Notes: generated from the letters alone by a model not told the origin. Shown: positions 36,301 through 48,118, numbered from the stretch's first letter. The stretch: DNA of 64,000 nucleotides from Mesodorylaimus sp. YZB2_4 (GCA_030248295.1 JASANH010001085.1:434001-498000), one strand, 5' to 3'. Numbers and translations: made by a program.

Positions 36301-38961
36301 ATAAAGGTCGACCGCAGCCTGGGGGGGGGGGGGGGGGAAGGGGGGTTAGCAAAAAGTGGGAGGGGGAAGTAGCGGCCAATGGTCGACCGCAGCAAAATTT
36401 CAAACTTTTGATGACAAAAACACCTTTTATCTTCATTAGTAGTGCGCTAGCAAACCTTAAAAACTTATTGTCTTTTCTCCTTGGTCGTTCATTCTCGATA
36501 ATGCACTTTTGGGTTCATCACGACTTTTATTCCCAACTGGACTTAGTAGCTTGTCGGTGGCTTTGGACACCTGGCTCTGTGCGACACCCCTGCAACTGTC
36601 AAATGGTGGAGGCCCACCCGAGGAGTAGAGAATTGGGAAACTGTCCTCGAACACCAGCCGGGAAAGTCCCTAACTAAGCTAAGCCCTTCCCACCCAGTAT
36701 GCCCTCGTATGGAAGTGCTCCCAGATAAGACAGAGGAAGCCTGCCGTGAGAGCTGGTCACCTCCAGGAATAGGTCGGGATCACCTTTTTCCAGTATCAGG
36801 ATCGGGAATTTTTGTTTGAAGTCGTACATTATTTGCACACACGAAGGAGATGAGTCTATTTTCCTCCTTACACTTTAGTCATCCAGGTTTTTTACGCTTT
36901 TTATGAGGTCGAGTTTCAGTCATTATAAATAAGCTGAAATTGATGAGTACATTCGCAGTTTCGATTCGCGTCTAGCGAGGTCAGCCTTGGCTAAGTAAAA
37001 TCAGTGTTGCTATCATTATCGATTTGAGCTGATGTTGCTGCTGTCTTTTCATCGCTACTGCTTCATGGCTGATATGATGGATCAGAGTGCACCTACCATG
37101 CTTATGCATATTATAATTATATGCAGAATCCTGATGCGTCAATGTCAGGATCATGATCGGGGGTGGGAGTCATAACAAAAAATTGGGGAAAAGTTGTGGG
37201 AAAAGTTTGTGAAGGCTTTTACAAAATAGAAATCCGCTCCGTGAATGAGAAAAAAAAATTTGTCTCCGAAGGATAAGGCACCTTGTCAAGCTCAAGCATA
37301 AGCTCAAGAAAGCATAAGATGAAACATTGCACAAAGCAGCGTTCGGAAGGGGAGGGGTAATGGCTGATTTGGTCGACCATTTTTGAGGGGGGCTCGCGAT
37401 AAGTGGTCGGCATGCGGTCAGGGGGGAGGGGAGTCAAAAAAATCGAGATTTTGTGCGGTCGACCGTTATGGATAACCCCCCTATGAACAATTTTTGGCTT
37501 TAGAAACTTTGACTTAAAGGCTGGCGATGTTCCCTTGTCAGTCACGCCTTTTACATGTACTATTTTCATTGAGCTTTTTATCTATATCTATTTTCCTTGG
37601 TAATTTCGCTCCTGAGAGTTCACTTGTAATCGTTAAAAGCAGCGACGCTCTGCGATAGTATGCGCAAGGATCCACTTCACTGACGCCCTACTGCGAAATT
37701 CGATGGGCAGCACTATGAAGGCACTTTGCCCATTATCAAGTGAAATTCATGCATTTTTAGGAGCACGAGGAAAGGGTAATCTTGCTCCGCACGTTCAACA
37801 AATACAGCACCTATCGCCTTAGATAAAACAAATAGCCATAAGCGTTACGGCGCGCTCTCTGAAAACTGATGAGTTATTGTTACTGTTAGTGTATCTTTAA
37901 CGAAAACTGCTGCCAATTTTTTCTAAATGTTGATCACAATTTGTCAACATTAAAACAAAAGTGATAAAAGGTGAGTCGCCATTCTGTCTTTTCATGGGTT
38001 TTGCACCCACGTGAAACTCGACACCAAAATACTTATCAGTAGGCATACTTGTTTGCGGTTTTATGATGGTGCGCTTACTATAACTAGCATAATGTATGTA
38101 CTGGTAGCAAGGCAAGGAATACAGGGACATAAGTAAACGGGTTAAAAAGACTGCAATTGCACTGGTGCTCAAACTTTTGAACCCTTTTTTTACCTGCCTA
38201 GGACGTACCATACATATTGCTCTAAAAGTGCCGCAGAGGCTACAACCTCGTATTTTGAAGCATTAAAGGTATCACTCTACGTGTTAGGCAAAATTAACGT
38301 ACTTGAAAGTACTTTTAGCTCCCATGCTTCGCAGTCAAGCATCCCGTCGTTCGTACAGTAGCGCTGTATGTGGATAAACAAATATTGTCAAGAGATGCGT
38401 GTCTTTGCCGACCTTGCAATGCAGCACAAGACATATCTGATGCTAGCGCAATAAAGTAATAAATAAGATGCGAATGTCTAATTTACGTCCAAAAGTGTGG
38501 AAAGCCAGATGCTAAGTATATAATTGCGTTAGACTAAAGGACACCTGTATAAACTGCAGTACATGCCTTTCGTATTTTTTCAATGTTTCTTACGCTGATC
38601 TTGTCGTTTTTCAGTCCTCTTCGCCTCTCTGTGGAGATCTGCTACAGTGATCGATCCAACATCACGCTCTGCCCAATCGGAGCCATGCACTCGGAAATGG
38701 CCGTAAATCCAGCTTTGGCCGGATTGGCAGGATTGGCAGGTCTCTCGGGTCTCGCAGGCCTCGCTTTTATTCGACGCCGGCCAGCTGCAGCAGCGCCAAC
38801 CGGACCACCACCATGTACAATATTGCGATTATCTACGAATCTACTGTAAAAGTTCTGAGCCGTTTTCATGGACTCTTGTTTCAGGCTCAGAAAATTTTTG
38901 CACTGTTCCAGGAGATTGCTGCACCACCAATTGTGAGACGCAATATCAGGGATGTTATTAA
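33382..38961 (+). CDS. Unrecognised cysteine-rich secretory-pathway protein with knottin-like tail
   Basis: Five exons (33382-33573, 33624-33724, 33775-33921, 38615-38814, 38885-38961) join in frame through GT-AG introns to 238 codons; intron 3 is 4.7 kb. Residues about 1-23 form a hydrophobic leader. The body has paired cysteines (55, 62, 66, 72, 103, 104, 113, 156, 166) and likely N-glycosylation sites (NVT, NIT). Residues 180-199 are a Leu-Ala-Gly repeat resembling a Gly-rich membrane helix, followed by RRR. The last 25 residues hold six cysteines spaced C-x4-C-x5-CC-x3-C-x6-C, the layout of inhibitor-cystine-knot folds, which occur in many secreted proteins with varied roles. The first of these cysteines is coded across the last splice junction. 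A Cys-rich tail after a possible membrane helix is topologically odd. Function is unknown. Confidence 0.6.
34570..36280 (+). repeat. Pair of GGTCAGGGTCAGGTCAG direct repeats
   Basis: About 60-70 bases containing AAATTTTTTGGGG and GGTCAAGGTCAGGGTCAGG occur at 34610-34675 and again in the same orientation at 36218-36274. They may be ends of one 1.6 kb repeat or two insertions. No coding content lies between. Confidence 0.35.
36291..37481. mobile_element. R1 element (copy c), complete ends
   Basis: Left GGGGGCATCCATAAAGGTCG and right end (reverse complement GGGGGTTATCCATAACGGTC) are inverted; a CTA flank on both sides is possible but needs extra end bases. The interior matches copy a, with an internal deletion and a 17-base G run (36321-36337). 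It lies in intron 3 of the cysteine-rich protein gene. Confidence 0.65.
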
Positions 38962-39956
38962 AAGCGAAAGTTCTTGCTCAGTAAGGTAGAAGGCCCGTAT
39001 TGCGATGCAATTTTTCTTTGGGGCAAAGCAGAAAAAATTGCACCTGTTTACCCTTGCTTATTTGTATGTTATTCATCTTGTCAATACCAAATACTATGCG
39101 GCATGCCTCTTGTATTAATCGGACCCATGTTACGCAAAAACCACTCCGTAGAAATACCTTGCATAGAGACAATATGTACCGTAGATGAAGTGCACAGCAG
39201 ATAAGCAAGAGAGCCTGAATTAAAAGAGCTCAATCTGGGTGTTTCCCGCTGATCTGCTTCGATTCTCCATCTGATTGCTCAGGTGCAACGTAGAAGAGCT
39301 GCGAGTCCATGCTGCATCTTCATTTGATCCCGCAAATAATCTAAGGATTCATAAGCTCTAAGGAAAGAGCTCCGAAATGCCCTTTTTAGCAAATAATTGC
39401 GGGAGTAAAGCAGTCACGTGCCGGGCGATAAAGATGCTGCTCGGAATCGCGAGCAATAATTAAAAGGTTGTTGTGCCTAATGGATTTGTTGCTTGCCAGC
39501 TAGAAGCAAGTCAAGGGCTGTTGGTGGCCAGGGAGGCTCTGCTGAGTGGCACCTACAGACGCCTGACCCACAAGGCTATGCCTAGCGGATATGCCGGTAT
39601 AGCGTGGTTTAGCATTCGCATCCGTATTGCAAGCTTGCGAGGGGCTAAGCTTGTCTGAGGCGCGATTCCCGGTTACGGAAGTCGGTTTGCGAACTAAAAA
39701 CCCTCGATGACCTTGCACGCCAGGCCGTGGGTGACTCACTCAGCATACACTGGAAACAAAGAACCGAAACGAGCATGCCCACCAAGACTGACGGGAAGAC
39801 ATATAAGAAAGCCACAGAAATATTCATTCCAAAAGGCAATTTTCGTTTGTCAGGCTCGAGTCAACAAGGACTCGTATCTTACTAACAATTCGACAAGTTA
39901 GCACAATCGATCTCATACAACTTACGATGCATACGCCTCCTTCTTTTTTATCATCC

Positions 39957-42900
39957 TCATTCCAAAGTAGTCTTCTTATACCAAAAGCGAGCCCGAAAAT
40001 CTTCGCTGCAAGTTAAGAATGCCGGTTGCGTTGGAGAATGTACGAAATAACGAACAGGCGCTGTGTGACCTAAATTGCATTACACCTGTGACAAAAATCC
40101 ATAAAACTGGTCTGCCAGCTTACCCAATGCTAATAACCGTTTCCGATCGCAATTTCTGGCATCCCACGAGCAAAGACTGCCCGACTTTTCGTCTGGTAGC
40201 ATGACTAGAAATAGAAAATCCCAATATTCCAAATATACCACTCGAGCGACACATATAATCACTTACCATAATCTTCATTGTGATTGAAACGAGCCTGAGC
40301 ACGCAATTCCTGTTGCCCAGCCGCGCCAGCGCCAGTATACGCGACTAAGCATCGATTGGTTGCCAGTTCCCAAAGTTTCACAATGCTGTCCTTACCGCTG
40401 GTTAGCAGATACTTGAAACAAGAATAAAACTGAGATCATAAACAATTCCCTCGGATAGAAAAAAGTCAGGTGAGGTCCAGCTACAGCATTTAAGATTGTG
40501 TTCGAGTTCAGTGAGAAACTACGTAAGGTCTAGATGATGGGCGGAGGGGGTAGCGTGGCCGGGGCGTGGCATCACAAGATCAGAAATTCATCCACAAAAT
40601 TAACCAACCAAGTCCAGGGCAAGGCTTAGGCCTCTCCCTGTGTCTTCATTCGATATCCCGAAATAGACATCTACCGAGCCACAGGTCGTTTGTGCTGTGC
40701 TGTGGTGTCTATTGTTTTAATTATCCCTCATGTAAGAAGCAAGTGCAGCAAGAAGGCGCAACCGCTTCTAGGGGCTGAGATTAAAAACCTGAGGCCGCAG
40801 ACAGAAGGGTTCTGATAAACAAAACAATGACACAGCTCCTAAGCTCAAAGTCGAGAGATCTGGGGAGATGAAGCCCATATCTGGTATAAACAGCGCACCC
40901 AGGCGGCGGGAGATAGTGGAGACCGAACTCTCTTGGGCAAGAAACTCTGACTGGAGGGAGGCAAGTCTCGCGACTATCTAAACCTGCACTAGAAACATCA
41001 ACTGGAAAGGTTGACGTCTCCCAGCCAGGGGCGGTATCAATCTTCCGCCGCCAGGAATGCTGATTACACTCTCCTCTATCCCTATAGTGTATCTACCCCA
41101 GAGTCGTACCTTCTAGCACTTTACGTAGGCACCACCAAGGCATCACCAAGGGTGAATGGTTTTATCTTTCAGGCCTCCATTTCCTTGCTCCCACACCGTA
41201 CCTTACTATTCCTGGCAAAAACAGTCGAACACACTTCGGCTCCATCGTGAGCCCTTTGGTACGTGTTAATAACTCGATTCGATATACCATCCCAAATTTT
41301 CACGTCGCCATCTTTCGATGCAGTGGCATAAATTCGTGCGCTATCGGCATAGGTCACCTGTAAAGCGGGAACAGTCACAGAAAAAGCTTACTTTCCTACT
41401 ATATCATGAGAGCACCTATAAAATCCCAAGTTTGAAAGTAACTTTTACATTTTTTGCAGCTCTGTCACATATTTTCCACTGCGAATGCAATGTGCCTAGT
41501 CGAAAACGAAACTGCCTTCGCACAGAAAACAAAAACACGAGAACGCCAGGTTCTTGCAGCAATGCGTAAAATATAGTTTAAGCTAGCTGTTTCTTGATTG
41601 CAACCTGTAGTTGCCCGGCATTTTATTTGTTCCAAGTACCACAGTTGCCCAAGGGGTGTATAAAACAGGCAATGTCTCTGGACAGATAAGGCCAGCCTCG
41701 CTAGCTTTGTCAGCACCTTTATAGAGCATTGCACAAATGCTGCTTGCCGAGTCTGTTGTTGAGTTTGTCAAACTTTAACCCTGAGTTGGCGTGGACAAAC
41801 AACACTAATGTTTTTAGACAGGGTCCTTTTCGAGCCTCGCTGTTCAATATGCTCATTGCCTAATCTGGGACTGTATGTATGGTATGTTTCCTGGGTGTCC
41901 CACGATCATGATCGCGTTTACGTGAAGAATAAACTGCAGAGTACAGTGCAAAGATAAAAACTACTCACATCAGTTATAGGCCCACGATGCTGATCAGCTG
42001 GCACGCTCGAAACGTAACATTGATTCGTCTCGACGCAATACAGTCTCACTAAAAACAAACAAATTTGAATTCCCACAATCAATAATTTGTAATCACATAC
42101 AAGTCGGATGCTGAGTGCCAACGAGAATGTAATCGCCAGTTGGATGAAAGGAAATACATCGAATTGACTCGACTTCCTACAAATTCAAGATTAAAAATTA
42201 GCTTCGAAAAATATTTTTTTTGAATGAAAAACTTACAAAAATTGTTTTAAACGCTCTTTTAACCGAAGCTTTTGAGAAATCAAAAAACTTTAACGTAAAA
42301 TCTTTTGATCCGGATGCCAAAATTTGTTCGCGTGGATGAAACGCCACACAATTCACTTCCTGAAATTGTCATTCCTGCGCTTTTTAAATTTAGACTCTTG
42401 ATTTATGCAAAAAAATAGGGAGCACTTACGTCGATATGATCGTACAAAGTGCGTATGACGGGATGTAAATCGGCATTCGTTTGTTCCAATTCTGGCGGTA
42501 AATGTTCTCGAGCCATAATACGCTCGACATCCATAATTTTTATCGATGCATCAACCGAACCACTGGCGACTAAAGTGCCTAAAAAAGAAATCATATGACT
42601 GTATCAAAAATAACCATTGAATATCGAAAAATTCTTACCATCATTATTAAACGCGGCAGCTCGACATGGCGCTTTATGAGTGGTTAAAAAAATTGTCTCA
42701 TATAAGGCGGGTTCCGGTGTTGTTGGAGCAACGTCCGCATCGTACTCCATATCCAATCCGACGGCAGGAGCGTCGATAGTGGCGGCGTACGAAGCACCAG
42801 CTTTATCTTTCTCTTCTTAAAAAAAGGGACAGAAATTTCTTTTAGATAGATTTCAGATAGTTTTGATCAGCATGAAAAAAAATTCTATTGTATTTAGCCA

Positions 42901-43620
42901 TATGTTAGGATTTCTAAGACCGAGCTTCCCGTAACCAGTCCTGGTAGGCGTAGGAGGGAGGTTGCCGACCGAAGTCGGCGGGCCAAGAACTCCGACTGGA
43001 GCAGGTAAGTATACGACTGTACCTACCCTACGGTTGAAACATCAACCCGAAGGGGTGGTTATTCAATATCCGATCTGACTAACATCCGATCGATGTCCGA
43101 GGGTGGTTGATCGATTCTCTTCTCACATCGATACCTCCGAGCCAGGAGAAAGTATCGATTGCTCCCTCCTACTCGCCATGGCCTAGCAGGCACGAGGCTT
43201 GCATTTCCCATCTTTCAATACGTACCATCATCCAATTGCTTCGCGGTCATAATTAATCGAAATAATTTGTCCGATGGCGGACACGACGGATAAGGATTGA
43301 CAGCTTGCGTCAAACTGACGGCCACTTGTTGATAGCCGTCGTAAAATAGCTGGCTTAAACAGAAAACAGAAATAGTTGGGGTTGCGAGGTCTAGCTAACA
43401 AACGGGACAGGCCTAGGTAATTCCAAGCGCTAGATTTTTTGCCTTAGCATATAAAAATCTCTTTTTTGTTTGTCGCTTGTGCCCCTCTTCAGTGCGTTTC
43501 GACTATTTAGGGACTACAATAACGCAAGACCAAAGACCGAAGAAAAACGAAATTGCCAGAAGTCACTTACCTGATGATCAGACGATACATGTAATCTCGG
43601 TCGCGAATAATAGACTTCAT
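39957..43620 (-). CDS. CSTF1: Cleavage stimulation factor subunit 1 (CstF-50)
   Basis: Eleven exons join in one frame to 425 residues (human 431): 43620-43571, 43353-43226, 42815-42639, 42578-42430, 42359-42237, 42176-42101, 42048-41969, 41357-41202, 40411-40267, 40204-40124, 40069-39957. CstF-50 is the WD40 subunit of the CstF complex that binds GU-rich elements and promotes pre-mRNA 3' cleavage in the nucleus. The N-terminal dimerisation segment ([13 protein letters not shown]) and diagnostic blocks match: [91 protein letters not shown]. An in-frame ATG at 43812 would add 64 unconserved residues, so 43620 was chosen. Introns 2 and 8 carry a dispersed repeat. Diverges from the membrane-protein gene at 44899. 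Confidence 0.96.
40880..41175 (+). repeat. Dispersed repeat in CSTF1 intron 8
   Basis: GAAACATCAACTGGAAAGG preceded by AACTCTGACTGGAG parallels the copy at 42.9 kb in the same gene. No box B or coding content was seen. Confidence 0.4.
42908..43200 (+). repeat. Dispersed repeat in CSTF1 intron 2
   Basis: GAACTCCGACTGGAGCAGGT, then CTACGGTTGAAACATCAACC, defines the same family as 40.9 kb and, inverted, 31.7 kb. Confidence 0.4.
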
Positions 43621-44094
43621 TGCGCAAGCTTTATGATTCGTGGCATTGAAAGAACCAACTTTTGTCTGCTTCTCCTCAAACTGGAGCGGAGCTTTCTTTG
43701 ATTTTCCGTTTCCGTTTCCGTTTGCGTCCACGTCTCCGATGCTACTTTGGCGCTTGTTGCAGACAACTTTTGTTAAAACGCCTAAGCGGGGGAAGGAGGG
43801 GGGGAATTTCAAATTTGTCCAAAACTGGTCAACAGAGGAGAAAAATCGATTTTATGTTTAAAATGCAGGGAAAAAAGAAACTCGAGGTTATTCGTTTTCA
43901 CAATAGTGTGATTTCGGATGTAGCTTTTATGGCAACCACTTCAGGTTGGGTGGTGGGGTATAACAGGATAGTTTTGTGAAGACGCAACAAAAGTAAAGCA
44001 AGCTCTAAAGAGAAAAGGGTGGCAGGTTGCAATAAGAAACAAGAAGGTCAAAACAGTGAGAAAAAAGGTTTTTTATGCTCCCTGACTGCAACTG

Positions 44095-44462
44095 GCCAAA
44101 GTGTTAGCTCAGTAACTAGAACATGGGTTCGACCCCTGGACGTGATTTCTTTTTTGTGAGTTAAAGAACTGACAAATGAGTAACTATACACATGGCTTTG
44201 GCACTCTTGCACAGGCATCAGAGTCCAAATGCGCGCATGAGACATGCTGTTACCACGAAGTCCCAGGGGCGCAGGTTCGAATCTTACTCAAGACTCAAGT
44301 TTTTTGTATTTAGATTTCCACAGTTCGGTGATAAGAATTCTTTTGCTACCGATGGACATGCGGAATCAGGTAGATATCGCGCGGTGTGAGACATTGCCGC
44401 CGAATATGACAAAAAGTCTTCTTAGGTGCGGGTTCGAGTCCCACTCAAGGCTCAAGTTTTTG
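44095..44462 (+). repeat. Cluster of three tRNA-like repeat heads
   Basis: GTTAGCTCAGTAACTAGA (box A-like, 44103-44120) is followed by GGTTCGACCCC (box B). Two further box B matches, GGTTCGAATCT near 44274 and GGTTCGAGTCC near 44432, are each followed by CTCAAG(A/G)CTCAAGTTTTT, so those two are copies of one repeat. None can fold as a full tRNA. The stretch lies between CSTF1 and the membrane-protein gene; the remaining 43621-44898 shows nothing else. Confidence 0.5.
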
Positions 44463-44898
44463 TGCAATCAACTTTTAACAAGGTGTAGGAATAGGAATGC
44501 TTCCGCTGTCATTTGCTACACATTTCGTTCGACCTGTCACATTTGGCGATGTTGCACATCAGGTGATATTAGCTACCTGTTTCTGCTTGTCCAACGACAG
44601 CGGAAGACTTCTTATTCCCGCGCACTAAAAAATTGCTTTCATTTTTGATTTAAAAAATGACACACAAAATAATTTTTGTCTCGCTGAGCGATCTGTGCTT
44701 TATTTGACTCGATAGACCTCGTCAGACTCTGCGAGGTTCTCCCGGACATTGCTGGCAGTGTAAAGTACTACTTAACATGACGCTGTAAAGTTGTGACCCA
44801 TGACTAAATTCTGCTGCAGAAACTAACGTCCAGTATCCATTGTAAGTCCTTGCTGGTTCGTGTGCGGCTGCGCCATTGATCGACCGGATTGATCAGGG

Positions 44899-45771
44899 AT
44901 GGACGCGTCGATGGTTCACTTCGTGCTGTGCGTCTTGTTGGTGACTTTTGCTTATCTTACATCGACGATCGAATGTGCGACGAGTAGTCATACGCGAACG
45001 ACATCTCCACGAGCTCGTACATCCCCGTCGACGGTTTCGGGTGGGACTGAAGAAGGAAAGGTGGGATCGTCAAACACTGGTTTAGCCGTAGCCTTATTCA
45101 TCACTGCCGTTGCCCTCCTCATAATCATCGTGGTCATAATTATTTGGTTGGTGGGAAAAATCAAGAATAGGCATCGCAATCAAGCCTGGAATGAAGTCTT
45201 CGAATCCCTAAAACCATTTCCATTCAGGCGTGGCAGGTGGGTGTAATTTTAGTTCTAGTGAGAATCGGCCTTTAATTGCTTTTTTACTGGCTCTGTATTT
45301 TTCTGTTGGCTGTGCGGTGGCACCCGCGGTCAACTTTTCCCCTCGAGTCATATTTTAGTGCACGCATGACAGCATGCACTGGTGCTTTGAGATGAGCACG
45401 GCTAACAAAAAGACACACGACCTAAGCATGGCTTGGTCTGTCTGTTTTCCCATCAATTGTTCAGTTAGCCGTGTCGTGCACTAGCACTTTTTAGGATTGC
45501 CCAAAGTCACGAAGATGAATCAGTGTGGCGCGGCCCTCCAGCTTTCGAAATACAAATACTGATACCAGCAGCTCAGGAAGGAGATCACTCGCTGATTCAA
45601 ATCGAAGACCCATCGACCCAACTGGACCCGGACGAAGATGATGCGCCGCGAGCACCACTTGCCTGCAAATCGAGTCCTAGTCCCAAGAAACCAATACCTC
45701 CACGAAAAGTACGGGACGTCTACGAAAAGATGAAGCCAGATACGCAGTGCAGAGAAAGTAAAAACTGCTGA
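44899..45771 (+). CDS. Small single-pass membrane protein with proline-rich cytoplasmic tail
   Basis: Exons 44899-45236 and 45495-45771 join (GTGGGT...TTTTTAG) to 204 residues. There is a signal peptide (about 1-26, ending STIECA), a short Ser/Thr-rich ectodomain (27-60), a strong Ile/Val/Leu membrane helix (61-85), a basic stop-transfer (KIKNRHR) and an acidic, proline-rich tail. The tail has KPIPPRK, which fits an SH3-binding PxxP motif, followed by DVYEKM. The layout is type I. No family was recognised; a receptor-associated adaptor or mucin-like role is only a guess. Its 3' end overlaps, antisense, the last 52 bases of the split ORF described below. Confidence 0.65.
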
Positions 45772-47106
45772 CGAGGCTGTGATCTTTGAGAAATTGGCTT
45801 GAAAGCCTTGATTGCGTGTGCCTGGAGCAGAAAACTAATCGTAAGCTTTGTGAGTGCCTTGATTGATTCTATGAATTTCAGTACTGTATTTGGTTGATGG
45901 ACGATCTCGTCAACGCAGAAATTGTGGAGTAAAGCCACTGGAAATGCCGTCATGACAAATATAGCAGCGTTCCCAGATACAAAATTTAAAACTCGCTGCC
46001 AGGGTCCTCAAAATCCGCTAAAAATCCGCTGTAAATGTTAAAAAATCCGCTAAAAAATTCGCCAAAAGTTTATCGCAGAACTGAGCTTTTTTTAGCTAAT
46101 GAAACATGGAATACAGCAGATAGCGGCTTATGAGGGGACGTTTAGTAACATTTGCTCAATTGCTGTACCATCTACTACATTTTTCAAGGATCGTTTATAC
46201 TAGGCGGGGGGGTTCGAAGGCCAGGGGGGAGGGAAAAAAGAAATTTTTATTTATACCAAACAAAGAGGGACAGAAGAAAGGGGAACTGCCTTTGAGACCC
46301 ACACTCCTTTCAAAGGCTGGACGACTGTAGTTGGACCTACTGTAATACCGACTGAGCACTCAACTATGAATTTGTTGTCAATTACGGCTTTTTATTCAAA
46401 ATCGTAGACCCATAGTCGAAATTATTGTGTTGCCTAGCCCATCCCTTGTCAACAATGACCTTTCAGACCTCAACGCACGAACAAAACTGTCTTAAGAGTC
46501 GCAAAAAAATGGGCGAGCTGTTTAAAAACCTTCCCGCATAGGCTACTCGAACATAGATTGGCACAAATCCGCCACAATCCGCTGAAAACCCCAAAATTAG
46601 CTGCAAATTCCGCTAAAACACTCAATCCGCTGTTTTTCCCGCTGCCGAACAAAAAATCCGCCAGATCTAGCGGATTCTAGCTGCATCTGGCAACGCTGAA
46701 ATATAGCATTCGCAGTGCAATCAGACGACTCTTGTCTGAAACCATATTTTACCACCATGATAGAAAAAGGGTTTTCTGTTTCTGTATTATCGCAAACTAT
46801 GGTAAGCGGACTATTGACCGGGCACACTACGTGCTGGAGGGTTTTCTTGGAGCGCAATTGCGAGGGATAATTTGCTGCTCTCATCCCCAGCGTCGAGTCG
46901 ATAGCTCTTTTTGCATTGTCCTCAATTGTGATCGGATTTGCTGAAACGGCAAAATTTTTGCAAACGGAACTCCCAATAATGTCCTCGAAGGGTGGAATTA
47001 CCGTTTTCAGCTGGTCGGTCATTGTCACCCTACGGTTTAAAAGATAATCGAAGCTATTCGAAACGAGCAGGAATACATGAGTAACTATTACGAAATCTCT
47101 GCTCAA
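45720..47106 (-). pseudogene. Unrecognised ORF split by a hAT-type MITE
   Basis: The minus strand is open from an ATG at 47106 down to the MITE edge at 46699 (136 codons), and again from 45956 to 45720. The two parts lie in the same frame once the 734-bp element and one 8-bp duplication are discounted, giving about 214 codons. The N-terminus is hydrophobic (residues 6-15), possibly a leader. No domain was recognised. Either an old coding sequence was broken by the insertion, the element is spliced out, or the long frame is chance. The tail is antisense to exon 2 of the neighbouring membrane-protein gene. Confidence 0.35.
45965..46698. mobile_element. hAT-type MITE with 8-bp TSD
   Basis: Ends CAGCGTTCCCAGATAC and (reverse complement) CAGCGTTGCCAGATGC form the inverted repeat, starting CAGNGTT as in hAT elements. 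A perfect AAATATAG target duplication flanks it (45957-45964 and 46699-46706). Subterminal AATCCGCTAAAA-type repeats occur at both ends. There is no coding capacity. Confidence 0.88.
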
Positions 47107-47546
47107 GGAAAATCAGCAAACAAGAAATACGAAAAAATCATGAAAGACTGAAACAAACGATTGCCCTGCCGGTTGATGCTTACTTGCGGGGCATTGCTAC
47201 AATCTTTAAAAAGTGTTCCTTCGTTTTTGTTTTAAAGTGTGGGAAGTTATTGGTTGGTCCTGACTTGATTGGGTTAGATCAGGCTCGACCACTGAAGGAG
47301 CAGCCCTGCCTTAACGGGCGTGTGCGCGTGAGTTAGGGCAGGCTGGTGCCACTACCCCTGGGACCAGCCGATCGGTGTAGATTACTCCAGCCACCGTTCA
47401 ACCAGAATTGTCTGGTGTGTCTGCTCGCAAGGTTTGAATTGCGCGCCCCGAGGATGGACCAGGTCAAAAGTCCGCAAAGCATTCTAGCGTGTCTTTTCCA
47501 GCCTGTCCGGTCCAGTAAAAGCAGCGTCAGCTCTTTCCCCAGAAGT

Positions 47547-48118
47547 CATGGCTATACTTAACGTATTCTCAGGCTCCTGGACTGGCGATGAAATCGGTTC
47601 AGCTGCTGGAAGCAAACGGATTCCTAGCCAACTACGGCCCAGACTTCAATACCAAGTTACGATTTTTTTAGAGCAATTATTTTGTAAAAGCAATGCAGTG
47701 TGTTGGAATCAAGATTTCACGTTCGACTTCCCGTTCCTGCAGTGTGGAAACAATTACCACTTCATAGCATGCAGCATACTTCACGCTGTGGAGTACGTAT
47801 CTGCTGCACGTCTGCTATTCATGGATGAGCGAGTATACCAATTTCCAGCAGACAGCGCAGTCATAACGTATAGCCTGCTCATCAATACAAAAGCGCCAAA
47901 TTCAAATTTTTTGGACTATCAATGGAATTAGGTAAAGCTTTGCGCCTATATGTATCTCGTGCTCACAAATGACTTCTAATTCACTTTTATGCGATAGCCC
48001 TAAACATATCGTCACTTGGCATTTAAGTCTGGCCCGTGCTTGGCTAGGAATCCGTTTGCTTCAAGCCAGCTGAACCAGTTTCATCGCCAAGCCTAAGAAT
48101 AAGTCAAGTATAGCCATG
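47547..48118. mobile_element. Palindromic MITE, about 115-bp inverted arms
   Basis: CATGGCTATACTTAACG at the left faces CATGGCTATACTTGAC at the right on the other strand. The arms share GGCGATGAAA, GGTTCAGCTG and GCAAACGGATTCCTAGCCAA. A 127-codon frame (47548-47931) lies inside and is therefore treated as non-genic. Confidence 0.7.

Noticed and set aside
37897..38211. 104-codon minus-strand frame
   Set aside because: No recognisable domain, no splice partners; lies in a repeat-rich intron of the cysteine-rich gene.
43620..43812. Upstream ATG of CSTF1 at 43812
   Set aside because: In frame, but the extra residues are not conserved; the family N-terminus fits the ATG at 43620.
44095..44462. 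Functional tRNA genes
   Set aside because: Box A and B motifs exist but there is no complete anticodon arm or acceptor stem.
47548..47931. 127-codon plus-strand frame as a gene
   Set aside because: Starts in the inverted arm of a palindromic MITE (47547-48118); the other arm is its mirror copy.
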